From: an uncultured Ruminococcus sp.
GTDB taxonomy: Bacteria; Bacillota; Clostridia; Oscillospirales; Ruminococcaceae
Assembly (NCBI GenBank): GCA_900539835.1
Contig: UQDR01000019.1
Span: 1 to 47,009 of the forward strand
Direction of reading: 5' to 3'
DNA: 47,009 nucleotides
The position numbers and the translations under genes are program-made. Numbering within the stretch: position 1 is the first letter of the stretch; each line of letters opens with the position of its first letter. Under the pieces are notes generated by a model that had not been told where the DNA came from, did no database searches, and saw only the letters and a list, made by a program, of their open reading frames with translations. Positions 40,883 to 47,009 of the stretch are shown here, one piece after another.

Positions 40883-41113
40883 TTAATACTTTTCTGCTTC
40901 TCGCAGCTCTTTTTTAAATCTCTCATTTAGCAATTTACGTTGCCTTGAGTTAATGGCTCGCTCTTTGCAATCCTCAGCGTAAATCAGTGCCGCAAGCACT
41001 GCTGTCACTAACAGCAATATTGCAAATCCAAAGCCTCCGCCGATTTTTGCACAGCCATACATCACTCCAACCCAAAGCATTGCTAACAATATTATTTTTG
41101 TTGTGTCAGTCAT
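40883..41113 (-). CDS. Small membrane protein, two helices
   Basis: 76 aa. Two hydrophobic segments (IILLAMLWVGVMYGCAKIG and FGFAILLLVTAVLAALIYA) followed by a basic helical tail (INSRQRKLLNERFKKELREA). Not recognised. It follows AAGGAGGG. Early membrane proteins of this sort often act on host physiology or block superinfection (inference). Confidence 0.55.
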   Translation of the reverse strand: MTDTTKIILLAMLWVGVMYGCAKIGGGFGFAILLLVTAVLAALIYAEDCKERAINSRQRKLLNERFKKELREAEKY

Positions 41114-41128
41114 GGTTAGCCACCCTCC

Positions 41129-41341
41129 TTATGCGGTATTATCACTGTCACGTTCTTGAATCCATTTCATTAACTTTTTTTCGTAGATATCATAGACCAT
41201 TCTTTTAGACATCTGAATAGCATCGCCAAATGGATAAACCCTTTGTTCTAATCCCATTTTGATTTTTTCTGCATTTGCGCTTGTATAGCCATTAGCTTTA
41301 AGGATTTCAGCGGCTTTTTCAGCTTTAATAACTTTAATCAT
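41129..41341 (-). CDS. HTH-like phage regulatory protein
   Basis: 70 aa. VIKAEKAAEILKANGYTSAN, EKIKMGLEQRVYPFGDAI and SKRMVYDIYEKKLMKWI fit a family of small phage HTH proteins with the pattern GLxxxxxPFGxAxxxSxRxxYxIxxxK. It may be an excisionase or early regulator. Strong AAAGGTGG. Confidence 0.6.
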   Translation of the reverse strand: MIKVIKAEKAAEILKANGYTSANAEKIKMGLEQRVYPFGDAIQMSKRMVYDIYEKKLMKWIQERDSDNTA

Positions 41342-41374
41342 TTTATCACCACCTTTCCCGCCTAATTTTATTCC

Positions 41375-41602
41375 TTATAGCTCTGTTTCGAGTCGTACTG
41401 AATAATGGTCATTTGCAAACAAAATCAGCTCAGTAGCTATCCTTGTTGTCGGCAGACCCGTTTTTGCCTTGATTTCTTCCAGTACATACATTGCTTCAGG
41501 TGAAACCTGTACAATTCCTGAACGATTCTTAACTATGTCAGGCTTTTCAATTGTAAAAACAAGTTCACCTTTTTGGTCTTTGACTTTTACCACTTCCCTC
41601 AC
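41375..41602 (-). CDS. Small phage protein, RHH-like
   Basis: 75 aa starting with GTG (REVVKVKDQKGELVFTIEKP). The C-terminal half (GIVQVSPEAMYVLEEIKAKT, then GLPTTRIATELILFANDHYS) looks like a ribbon-helix-helix DNA-binding pattern. Not assigned with certainty. An in-frame GTG three codons on is an alternative start. Confidence 0.5.
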   Translation of the reverse strand: MREVVKVKDQKGELVFTIEKPDIVKNRSGIVQVSPEAMYVLEEIKAKTGLPTTRIATELILFANDHYSVRLETEL

Positions 41603-41678
41603 CTCACTTCGCTGTTAATTTTTACAGTCCTAAAATCTGTACTGTTAGCTGTTGACATTGTTGTAATTAAGGTGTATA

Positions 41679-41861
41679 CTAAAGAAAATCTTCTATTGAT
41701 ACACCAAAATAATCAGCAAGAATCTTTAGCTTGTCAGCTTTAGGCTTTGATTTTCCGTTCTTCCAGTCACTGAGAGTTGCCTGAGATATACCCGTATCCA
41801 TTGAAACTCGATATGATGTTATTCCCTTTTCTTTAAGCAGCTTCTCAAAAACTTCATACAT
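41679..41861 (-). CDS. Cro-like HTH regulator
   Basis: 60 aa, one HTH_3 domain: LLKEKGITSYRVSMDTGIS, QATLSDWKNGKSKPKADKLK, ILADYFGVSIEDFL. First gene of the early operon, divergent from CI. Strong AAGGGGGTG ribosome site. The recognition region is nearly the same as in CI (SQ-TLSDWK-GKS-PK-DKL), so both should bind the same operators, as in lambda-type switches. Confidence 0.85.
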   Translation of the reverse strand: MYEVFEKLLKEKGITSYRVSMDTGISQATLSDWKNGKSKPKADKLKILADYFGVSIEDFL

Positions 41862-42091
41862 ATATTATTTACACCCCCTTAATAAAATGTTATTTAATGT
41901 ACTTCGGAAATACGGTATACTTAAATTGTCAAAGATAAAGGAAACCGTACCTCCATAAATCAAGAATTATCAACCAATATGCTCTTGATTTCTTGATTAT
42001 ATTATCAGTATACATCATGTTTCCTTGTTTGTCAATAGAAAATAATCAAATTTTCTTTAGTATTTTTATTTTTGTGAAAGGTGTACATATT
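41862..42091. promoter_or_regulatory. CI/Cro control region with operators and promoters
   Basis: 230 bp between divergent repressors. The inverted repeat AATCAAGAA (41958-41966) / TTCTTGATT (41990-41998) and a second TTGATT are likely operators. CI promoter: TTGATT (41985-41990), 17 bp, GTATAC (42008-42013), overlapped by the repeat. For the early operon only a TTGACA (minus, 41927-41932) stands out, with no good -10 at 17 bp. GGTATAC and AGTATAC occur once on each side. Confidence 0.55.
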
Positions 42092-42466
42092 ATGTATGAA
42101 AGGTTTAGTGAATTACTACAAAATTACGGAGTAACAGCTTATAAAGTATCAAAGGAAACAGGAGTATCACAACAAACCCTTAGTGACTGGAAAAAAGGGA
42201 AAAGCACTCCGAAATTAGACAAGCTACAAAAAATAGCTGATTATTTCAAAGTGCCATTAGATTATTTAACAGGAAATGATAATATTCAGGTAGAAGCCCA
42301 TAATGAGCCTATTTATATTGATGATGAAACAAGAGAAATTATTGACGAGTTAAGAACCCGCCCTGAAATGAAAATCCTCTTTTCTGTTTCTAAAAACGTT
42401 ACAAAGGAAGATATTGAAGCAACTGTAGAAATTCTTAAGCGATTTAAGAAAGAAAGTGGAGATTAA
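42092..42466 (+). CDS. CI-like phage repressor
   Basis: 124 aa from MYERFSELLQNYGVTAYKVS (start at 42092 after GAAAGG, not the upstream ATG). N-terminal HTH_3 domain (SKETGVSQQTLSDWKKGKST, PKLDKLQKIADYF), then a short acidic helical C-terminus (DDETREIIDELRTRPEMKIL). No peptidase S24 domain, so it cannot self-cleave on SOS; inactivation probably needs the ImmA-like peptidase encoded next. Maintains lysogeny. Confidence 0.87.
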   Translation: MYERFSELLQNYGVTAYKVSKETGVSQQTLSDWKKGKSTPKLDKLQKIADYFKVPLDYLTGNDNIQVEAHNEPIYIDDETREIIDELRTRPEMKILFSVSKNVTKEDIEATVEILKRFKKESGD

Positions 42467-42669
42467 TGGACTATATTATAAGATATATTGACTTGCCTAT
42501 CACCATTAAAGGCGTGACGGCTATGGACGATAATGGTTTTTATAATATTTACATAAATGCAAGACTATCAATTGAAGAACAAAAAAGGACTATAGCTCAT
42601 GAAATAAAGCATATAGCCAGAGGGGACTTTTTTAGTTGTGATTCTTTAGAAGAAGTAGAAAGTATGTGA
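42466..42669 (+). CDS. Short ImmA/IrrE-like metallopeptidase
   Basis: 67 aa, MDYIIRYIDLPITIKGVTAM. The zinc motif AHEIKHIARGD (His45-Glu46, His49) marks the ImmA/IrrE family, which cleaves the repressor on induction. Its ATG overlaps the CI stop (TAATGG), so the two are made together. It is only half the usual length (about 130-180 aa) but no frame break is seen; a third zinc ligand may be one of the Glu/Asp in the C-terminus. Confidence 0.8.
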   Translation: MDYIIRYIDLPITIKGVTAMDDNGFYNIYINARLSIEEQKRTIAHEIKHIARGDFFSCDSLEEVESM

Positions 42670-42686
42670 TATTTTACAAAATACTG

Positions 42687-42715
42687 TTGCCTTTTAGACG
42701 TTTTTGTGGTAAAAT
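42687..42715 (+). promoter_or_regulatory. Promoter of the DUF4041/T5orf172 gene
   Basis: TTGCCT (42687-42692), 17 bp, TAAAAT (42710-42715), about 35 nt before the start. It lets this cargo gene be expressed in the lysogen independently of CI. Confidence 0.65.
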
Positions 42716-42751
42716 GTAGTCACTAACTTATTATTGGGAGAGTGACATACA

Positions 42752-44137
42752 ATGGATCAGAAAAAATGCCCGACAATTATTTTGTGTATATTATTTGCTT
42801 TATGGATTTTTATTGTGCCGGCTGTAGCAGGAATTCTCTTGTACATTAGAAATATTAAGATTGATAAAGAAAAAGAAAATGAAATTAATTACACTTCGCA
42901 AAAGATTGAGGAATTAAAACAGCTAAGGCAACAGTGTCAAACTGAATATGATGAAATTTTGAACAACAAAGAATCTATGCTTGGACAAATGAAGCAGGAA
43001 GCAATAGATAAAGTTGAAAACGATTTATCTTCCAAAAAGAAAGAAATAGAAGATTTAAAACTTAACGCAGATAATATCAGAAAACAAATATATGACCTAT
43101 CAAATGATTTAACAATGCAGGACTTTGGTATATATAAGCCAACTTATAAGTTTGCAAACTCCGATTTATATAAGGAAAGTTTAAAAAATGTACGTGACAA
43201 AGAGAAGTTGCTGATACGACAAAACGAAGCATGCACTGGAAATACAGACTGGACTGTAAACGGAAATAAAGCACAAGGAAGAAAAATGGTAAAGGACACT
43301 CAAAAACTTCTTTTGCGTGCTTTTAATGTTGAATGTGATGATATCATAAATAACGTTAGAATCTCCAATTTTGATAAATCTAAAGAAAGAATATATAAAA
43401 CAAGCGACCAAATTTCAAAACTCGGCAGTGTCATGAATATAAGTATTAATACACAATATATAAATCTTAAAATTGAAGAATTGTGCCTTGCTCTTGATTT
43501 TGAGCAAAAAAAGCAAGAAGAAAAAGAACGCATTAAAGAAGAACGTGAAAGACAACGTGAAGAGGCAAAAGCCCAAAAAGAAATTGAAGCTGCAAGGAAA
43601 AAGCTTGAAAAAGAACAAGCACATTATAAGAACGCTCTTCTTGCATTGCAAGAGCAGCTTGAGAAGTCGCCTGAAGATAGCAACCTTTTGTTAAAAAAGC
43701 GAGAACTTGAACTTAACATTGAGGACACCCAAAAAGCTATAAAAGATGTTGATTACAGAGAAGCCAACAAACGTGCAGGATATGTTTACATAATAAGCAA
43801 CATTGGTGCTTTTGGCGAGAATGTATATAAAATAGGTATGACACGCCGTCTTGATCCAATGGATAGAGTAAATGAACTTGGTGATGCTTCCGTTCCGTTT
43901 AATTTTGATGTACACGCACTTATATTTACAGAGGATGCTCCAAAACTTGAATCAGCTCTACACAGTGCTTTTGAAAACAATAAGATAAATAAAATAAATC
44001 AAAGAAGAGAGTTTTTCAAAGTTTCTCTCGAAGAAATTAAACAGGTTGTAAGAAATAATTTTGATAAAACAGTGGAGTGGAATGACATACCAGAAGCTGA
44101 CCAATATAGGCAATCTATAATTATGGATAAAAAATGA
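42752..44137 (+). CDS. Membrane-anchored DUF4041/T5orf172 (GIY-YIG-like) protein
   Basis: 461 aa. A TM helix at residues 9-31 (IILCILFALWIFIVPAVAGI), coiled coil at about 35-115, DUF4041-like middle (LLRAFNVECDDIINNVRISN, KSKERIYKTSDQISKLGSVM), a long charged coil at about 255-335 (KEERERQREEAKAQKEIEAA), then a C-terminal T5orf172 domain from 342 (GYVYIISN, YKIGMTRRLDPMDRVNELGD, ALHSAF). T5orf172 is a GIY-YIG-related nuclease fold. Proteins of this kind are common between repressor and integrase in prophages; a role in defence or exclusion is likely but unproven. Start after GGGAGAG. Confidence 0.82.
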   Translation: MDQKKCPTIILCILFALWIFIVPAVAGILLYIRNIKIDKEKENEINYTSQKIEELKQLRQQCQTEYDEILNNKESMLGQMKQEAIDKVENDLSSKKKEIEDLKLNADNIRKQIYDLSNDLTMQDFGIYKPTYKFANSDLYKESLKNVRDKEKLLIRQNEACTGNTDWTVNGNKAQGRKMVKDTQKLLLRAFNVECDDIINNVRISNFDKSKERIYKTSDQISKLGSVMNISINTQYINLKIEELCLALDFEQKKQEEKERIKEERERQREEAKAQKEIEAARKKLEKEQAHYKNALLALQEQLEKSPEDSNLLLKKRELELNIEDTQKAIKDVDYREANKRAGYVYIISNIGAFGENVYKIGMTRRLDPMDRVNELGDASVPFNFDVHALIFTEDAPKLESALHSAFENNKINKINQRREFFKVSLEEIKQVVRNNFDKTVEWNDIPEADQYRQSIIMDKK

Positions 44138-44147
44138 AAATAAAAAA

Positions 44148-44178
44148 TCCCCACCAGTACCGGAAATACTGATGAGGA
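44148..44178 (+). terminator. Imperfect hairpin after the T5orf172 gene
   Basis: TCCCCACCAGTA against TACTGATGAGGA with a 7-nt loop, 10 of 12 positions paired. It sits 10 bases past the stop; the T-tract is weak. Confidence 0.4.
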
Positions 44179-44241
44179 TGATTTAGTGTTATAGGATTAC
44201 AGGATTACTCCTGTGCTTCCAAATATTATTATATCACCATA

Positions 44242-44299
44242 ATTCGACAATGTAAACATTTCTAAGATAATGTTCAAGATTTATTAAATAATGTCGAAT
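44242..44299. repeat. Inverted repeat before the DUF4352 gene
   Basis: ATTCGACA (44242-44249) and TGTCGAAT (44292-44299) enclose a promoter-like region: TCGACA, 16 bp, GATAAT. An operator for autoregulation or an unknown regulator is possible. Confidence 0.4.
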
Positions 44300-44319
44300 G
44301 GTGGACAGGAGGAAAGTTT

Positions 44320-45393
44320 ATGTCCAACATTAAACAAACCTATACTCATGGAGCACTTACTATGAGGCTAATAATAGGTATTTTTTCAATAATCTTATCG
44401 GTTATAATAGGATTGCAGTCCATATTTGCAGGATTAGGTGAAGCGTTAACTAAATCTGATTCTAATGGCGGAGCAGCAGGATTCATACTTGGCTTTTTTA
44501 TGTTAGCAGCAGGAATAGTAACAATTGCTGCACGAAAGACTAAAGGTGGAACAATAACATCTATTGTTGTTTACTTATTGGGTGGAATAATTGCTGTATT
44601 TAATCAAAGCGAAATCTTTGGTGACTTAATAATATGGACAGTAGTTTCTTTTATATTTGCTGTGCTCTTAATCGTATCACTGTTTATGAAATATAAAGTA
44701 AGCAACAACCAATATAGCAGAGAAGAACAAATCATTGAAAACATAAAATCTAATTTGGATAATGAAGAATCTTTTAATCAAAACAAACCGCAAAAGAAAC
44801 AACAATCTGATTCTATTCCAGTACTAATAGGTTTCTTTCTGGGCATGTTATTTACAATTGTAATTATACTTACTGCGGCAATAATAATAACATACACGTC
44901 AGGAAATGAAATTAAAGATTTCTTTTCCGGAAATAAAAGCTCTACAGCAGTTAAAAATGATTCAGAAAGTAAAATTGCTGGAGTAGGAGAAACTGTATCA
45001 AGCGATAATTGGAAAGTTACCCTGCGTTTTGCTAAGCAATACAAAGAAATAAAATCTGATGATGGATTATACACTGACAAACCAAGCGAAGGTAAAGTTT
45101 ATTTAGTTTTATTCTTTGAAGCAGAAAACATTTCAGATAAAGAAGATTATTTTAATCCACTGTATTTTTCAGCATACACCAATGAATATTCTTCTGATAT
45201 GAAGCTATTGATTAATAAACCTAATGGAGAAGAGAACTTAGGAGGAAACGTTGCTCCCGGAAAGAAGACTAAAGGTTACTTAGCCTATGAAGTAAAACCA
45301 TCTTGGACTGATTTTGAAATTACATATAGAGAAGGTATCACAGATAATGCAGACAAACTATCCTTTAAACTTAATCCGGGAAATTTAAGTTAA
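44320..45393 (+). CDS. Multi-pass membrane protein with extracellular DUF4352 domain
   Basis: 357 aa. Four hydrophobic helices in residues 15-130 (LIIGIFSIILSVIIGLQSIF, FILGFFMLAAGIVTIAA, ITSIVVYLLGGIIAVF, DLIIWTVVSFIFAVLLIVSL), a cytoplasmic loop, a fifth helix (VLIGFFLGMLFTIVIILTAA), then residues about 222-357 as a DUF4352 Ig-like domain (YLVLFFEAENISDKEDYFNP). DUF4352 domains are exported, often lipoproteins. As cargo between repressor and integrase it may alter the cell surface or block phage entry (inference). ATG after AGGAGGAAA. Confidence 0.75.
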   Translation: MSNIKQTYTHGALTMRLIIGIFSIILSVIIGLQSIFAGLGEALTKSDSNGGAAGFILGFFMLAAGIVTIAARKTKGGTITSIVVYLLGGIIAVFNQSEIFGDLIIWTVVSFIFAVLLIVSLFMKYKVSNNQYSREEQIIENIKSNLDNEESFNQNKPQKKQQSDSIPVLIGFFLGMLFTIVIILTAAIIITYTSGNEIKDFFSGNKSSTAVKNDSESKIAGVGETVSSDNWKVTLRFAKQYKEIKSDDGLYTDKPSEGKVYLVLFFEAENISDKEDYFNPLYFSAYTNEYSSDMKLLINKPNGEENLGGNVAPGKKTKGYLAYEVKPSWTDFEITYREGITDNADKLSFKLNPGNLS

Positions 45394-45403
45394 GAAAAAA
45401 TAA

Positions 45404-45508
45404 TAACGCCCCTGCTGAGCTGCAACTCAACAAGGGCAAACGAACTCGACCAAACTACCAAATAAGGGCGAATTCTGCTGTGGCAATATATTATTGCCGC
45501 TTTTTATT
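45404..45508 (+). terminator. Terminator between cargo and integrase genes
   Basis: Two hairpins: GCCCCTGCTGAG...CTCAACAAGGGC and the clean GGCAATA-TAT-TATTGCC (45482-45498) followed by GCTTTTTATT. The latter is a good intrinsic terminator that insulates the integrase gene. Confidence 0.75.
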
Positions 45509-45549
45509 GTAACACACTTTTATTTAAGTGTCAAGAAATAGGAGGAGAA

Positions 45550-46698
45550 ATGAACTGTAAAAAATGCCACAAGGAAATACCTGACGGATCACTGTTTTGC
45601 AATCATTGCGGCAAAAAGCAAGAAACTACAAAGAGAAAGAAAGCAAAACGTGCGCAAGGCACTGGGACAATTTATTGTCGAAAAGGCTATACAAATAATC
45701 CTTATGTTGCTTTTGCGCCTGCTTCTAAACATGGCAGTAACCGCATTTACTTAGGCAGCTTTAAAACCCATGAATTAGCACAAACAGCATTGGATAAATA
45801 TAAATCTGAAAACTTTACTGATTTATACAATGCTACTCTTTCTAAAGTGTATGACAAGTGGAGCAAAAACCATTTTGAAGCACTTTCAAAGAGCGGTATA
45901 CAAGGGTATAAAACAGCATGGAAGTATTTATCTAAAATATCATCCGCTAAAATAAGAGAATTAAAAACAGCTGATTACCAGCAGTGTATAAATGATTGTG
46001 CTAACAAAAACAGCCGCCCTCAATGCGAAAAGGTTAAACAGCTTTGCTCGCAATTATGCAAATACGCCATGCAAAATGATATCATAGATAAAAACTATGC
46101 TGAGTTTATTAAACTTCCCAAAGCCGAGAAAAAAGAAAAAGAGATTTTCACACATGATGAGCTGAAATTACTTTGGAAGCATTCTGACGATATCCGTATA
46201 CAACAAATTTTAATAATGTGCTACACCGGTTTCAGAATAGGTGAATTTTGCAATATACTCAAATCTAATGTCAATCTTTCGGAACGCTATATAATTGCCG
46301 GAGAAAAAACAGAAGCAGGTATTGATCGTTATGTTCCAATACAAGACGATATTTTCCCTTTTATACAGCACATCTATAATTTATGTACATCTGAGCGTCT
46401 AATTAACATGGATGTTAAAACGTTTAGAAATAATGTTTTTTATGCTGCATTAGCTGACCTTAATTTGATAGATCCTCCGACCAAAAACGAAAAGACTAAA
46501 AAGCTTGAATACAAGAACCCAAGATTAACACCCCATTGCACTCGCCACACGTTTGCGACTTTGTGTGTAGAATCAGGAATGAATCCTGAAGATTTGCAAA
46601 AAATAATTGGTCACGCAAAATTTGAAACCACAGCTGATATCTATGTACATGAAAATACCGGCAAACTTCAAGCTGCAATTTCTTTATTAAAAAAGTGA
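45550..46698 (+). CDS. int: Tyrosine site-specific integrase with N-terminal zinc ribbon
   Basis: 382 aa. Residues 1-24 form a zinc ribbon (Cys3, Cys6, Cys17, Cys20). Then an arm-binding AP2-like domain (GTGTIYCRKGYTNNPYVAF), core-binding helices (KVYDKWSKNHFEALSKSGIQ), and the catalytic domain with Arg in CYTGFRIGE, HxxR in TPHCTRHTFAT, GHAKFETTADIYVH and Tyr365. Integrates phage DNA at an attachment site, here probably the tRNA-Thr remnant 65 bases past its stop. The start follows AGGAGGAG. Confidence 0.95.
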   Translation: MNCKKCHKEIPDGSLFCNHCGKKQETTKRKKAKRAQGTGTIYCRKGYTNNPYVAFAPASKHGSNRIYLGSFKTHELAQTALDKYKSENFTDLYNATLSKVYDKWSKNHFEALSKSGIQGYKTAWKYLSKISSAKIRELKTADYQQCINDCANKNSRPQCEKVKQLCSQLCKYAMQNDIIDKNYAEFIKLPKAEKKEKEIFTHDELKLLWKHSDDIRIQQILIMCYTGFRIGEFCNILKSNVNLSERYIIAGEKTEAGIDRYVPIQDDIFPFIQHIYNLCTSERLINMDVKTFRNNVFYAALADLNLIDPPTKNEKTKKLEYKNPRLTPHCTRHTFATLCVESGMNPEDLQKIIGHAKFETTADIYVHENTGKLQAAISLLKK

Positions 46699-46703
46699 AT
46701 CAT

Positions 46704-46720
46704 TGTGACTAATATGTGAC
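46704..46720. repeat. Tandem TGTGAC boxes between int and the core site
   Basis: TGTGAC at 46704-46709 and 46715-46720, 11 bp apart, one helical turn. Likely arm-type integrase or excisionase sites. They differ from the TGTCATA boxes at the left end. Confidence 0.45.
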
Positions 46721-46763
46721 CATAGCGTCTGTAAACCGCCTATTTTCACAATTTCAAATTTAC

Positions 46764-46808
46764 TTGGTAAGGACGAGGTCACCGGTTCGATCCCGGTTAG
46801 CAGCTCCA
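46764..46808 (+). other. 3' fragment of tRNA-Thr (GGT), presumed attachment-site core
   Basis: 45 nt matching a tRNA from the anticodon loop to CCA: loop TTGGTAA (anticodon GGT), stem GGACG, variable AGGTC, T arm ACCGG-TTCGATC-CCGGT, acceptor TAGCAGC, T, CCA. The bases before it (AATTTAC) do not pair with GGACG, so the 5' half is missing. This is the usual scar of integrase-mediated insertion into the 3' end of a tRNA gene. The intact copy should be at the left end but is not found. Confidence 0.85.
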
Positions 46809-46812
46809 ACAG

Positions 46813-46860
46813 AAAAGTCCGATAAATCCCGTATATTTGGGGTTTGTCGGACTTTTTGTC
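46813..46860 (+). terminator. Terminator of the interrupted tRNA-Thr
   Basis: AAAAGTCCGATAAATCCC pairs with GGGGTTTGTCGGACTTTTT, allowing G-T pairs. A normal tRNA terminator, supporting that the DNA right of 46808 is the host flank of a tRNA-Thr locus. Confidence 0.8.
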
Positions 46861-47009
46861 ATTTAATTTTTTAATTATCATAAAATGTTTTAATATTAAA
46901 AAAAGGCTACCTCTATAAAAAAATTTTTTTATTAATCAAAACCACCAGTAGAACTGGTGGTTTGCACTAGCCCTATAAGGGCAATATTCTGGCGGGCGAC
47001 TTAAGTCCC
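46861..47009. repeat. Palindromic repeat at the right edge
   Basis: ACCACCAG-TAGAA-CTGGTGGT (46941-46961) and GCCC-TATAA-GGGC (46970-46982), then GGCGGGCGAC. No gene is seen in this last stretch. Tight palindromes in series resemble ends of IS200/IS605 elements or REP-type repeats; the window ends before this can be settled. Confidence 0.5.

Noticed and set aside
43077..43651. Several minus-strand ORFs of 65-78 aa
   Set aside because: They are antisense to the coiled-coil part of the T5orf172 gene and rich in Phe/Ser/Leu, typical of shadows of Lys/Glu-rich coding DNA.
46687..46881. 64-aa minus-strand ORF near the tRNA-Thr fragment
   Set aside because: It is antisense to the tRNA fragment, a common artefact at tRNA loci.

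Overview
The window is a piece of a low-GC Gram-positive chromosome, most likely a gut member of the Clostridia (Ruminococcus or a relative). This rests on the gene order rpoZ-gmk-remA-yicC, an AddA-type helicase-nuclease, a secreted BspA-type leucine-rich-repeat protein, strong AGGAGG ribosome binding sites and TTGACA/TATAAT promoters with 17-bp spacing. The genus is inference.

Layout. (1) 1-10.5 kb is host core, mostly on the minus strand: rpoZ, gmk, remA and yicC in one overlapping operon; a glmS-HAD phosphatase pair; a monocistronic addA; an LRR surface protein; then a plus-strand tRNA-Ser(GGA) with its own consensus promoter and terminator. (2) About 10.5-46.8 kb is an apparently complete siphovirus-type prophage. 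Its late genes run on the minus strand from a putative late promoter at 30.0 kb: a phage tRNA(CAT), a three-helix membrane protein, terS, terL, portal, MuF-type minor head protein with a nuclease-like C-terminal domain, a non-coding stretch with several hairpins, scaffold, major capsid, four connector and completion proteins, tail tube, two tail-assembly ORFs, tape measure, Dit, tail endopeptidase-like protein, a tail fibre with an SGNH esterase domain, holin and endolysin. Early genes, also minus strand, run from Cro at 41.8 kb: small regulators and zinc proteins, RecT with a PD-(D/E)XK exonuclease, SSB, a CHC2 zinc-finger protein, a DUF927 helicase, a DEAD helicase, a VRR-NUC nuclease, YopX, and an ArpU-like late regulator. 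The lysogeny arm is on the plus strand: CI repressor, a short ImmA-like peptidase, a membrane-anchored DUF4041/T5orf172 protein, a DUF4352 membrane protein and a tyrosine integrase with an N-terminal zinc ribbon. (3) 46.76-47.0 kb is host again: the 3' part of a tRNA-Thr(GGT), its terminator, and a palindromic repeat.

How it works together. CI and Cro have nearly identical recognition regions and face each other across a 230-bp control region. The early operon replicates and recombines the genome, with a likely origin in the repeat-rich gap beside the DUF927 helicase. It ends in a regulator that probably switches on the late promoter. Genes between the repressor and the integrase, and beside the phage tRNA, look like lysogenic-conversion cargo.

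Most worth a second look: the nuclease-like domain fused to the minor head protein; an approximately 82-nt structured element with mutually exclusive pairings downstream of that gene; the repeat-bounded putative origin; an SSB-type acidic tail on the DUF927 helicase; the membrane proteins in the cargo positions; and the mismatch between the two tRNA landmarks at the prophage ends (Ser on the left, Thr fragment on the right, with no intact tRNA-Thr in the window).
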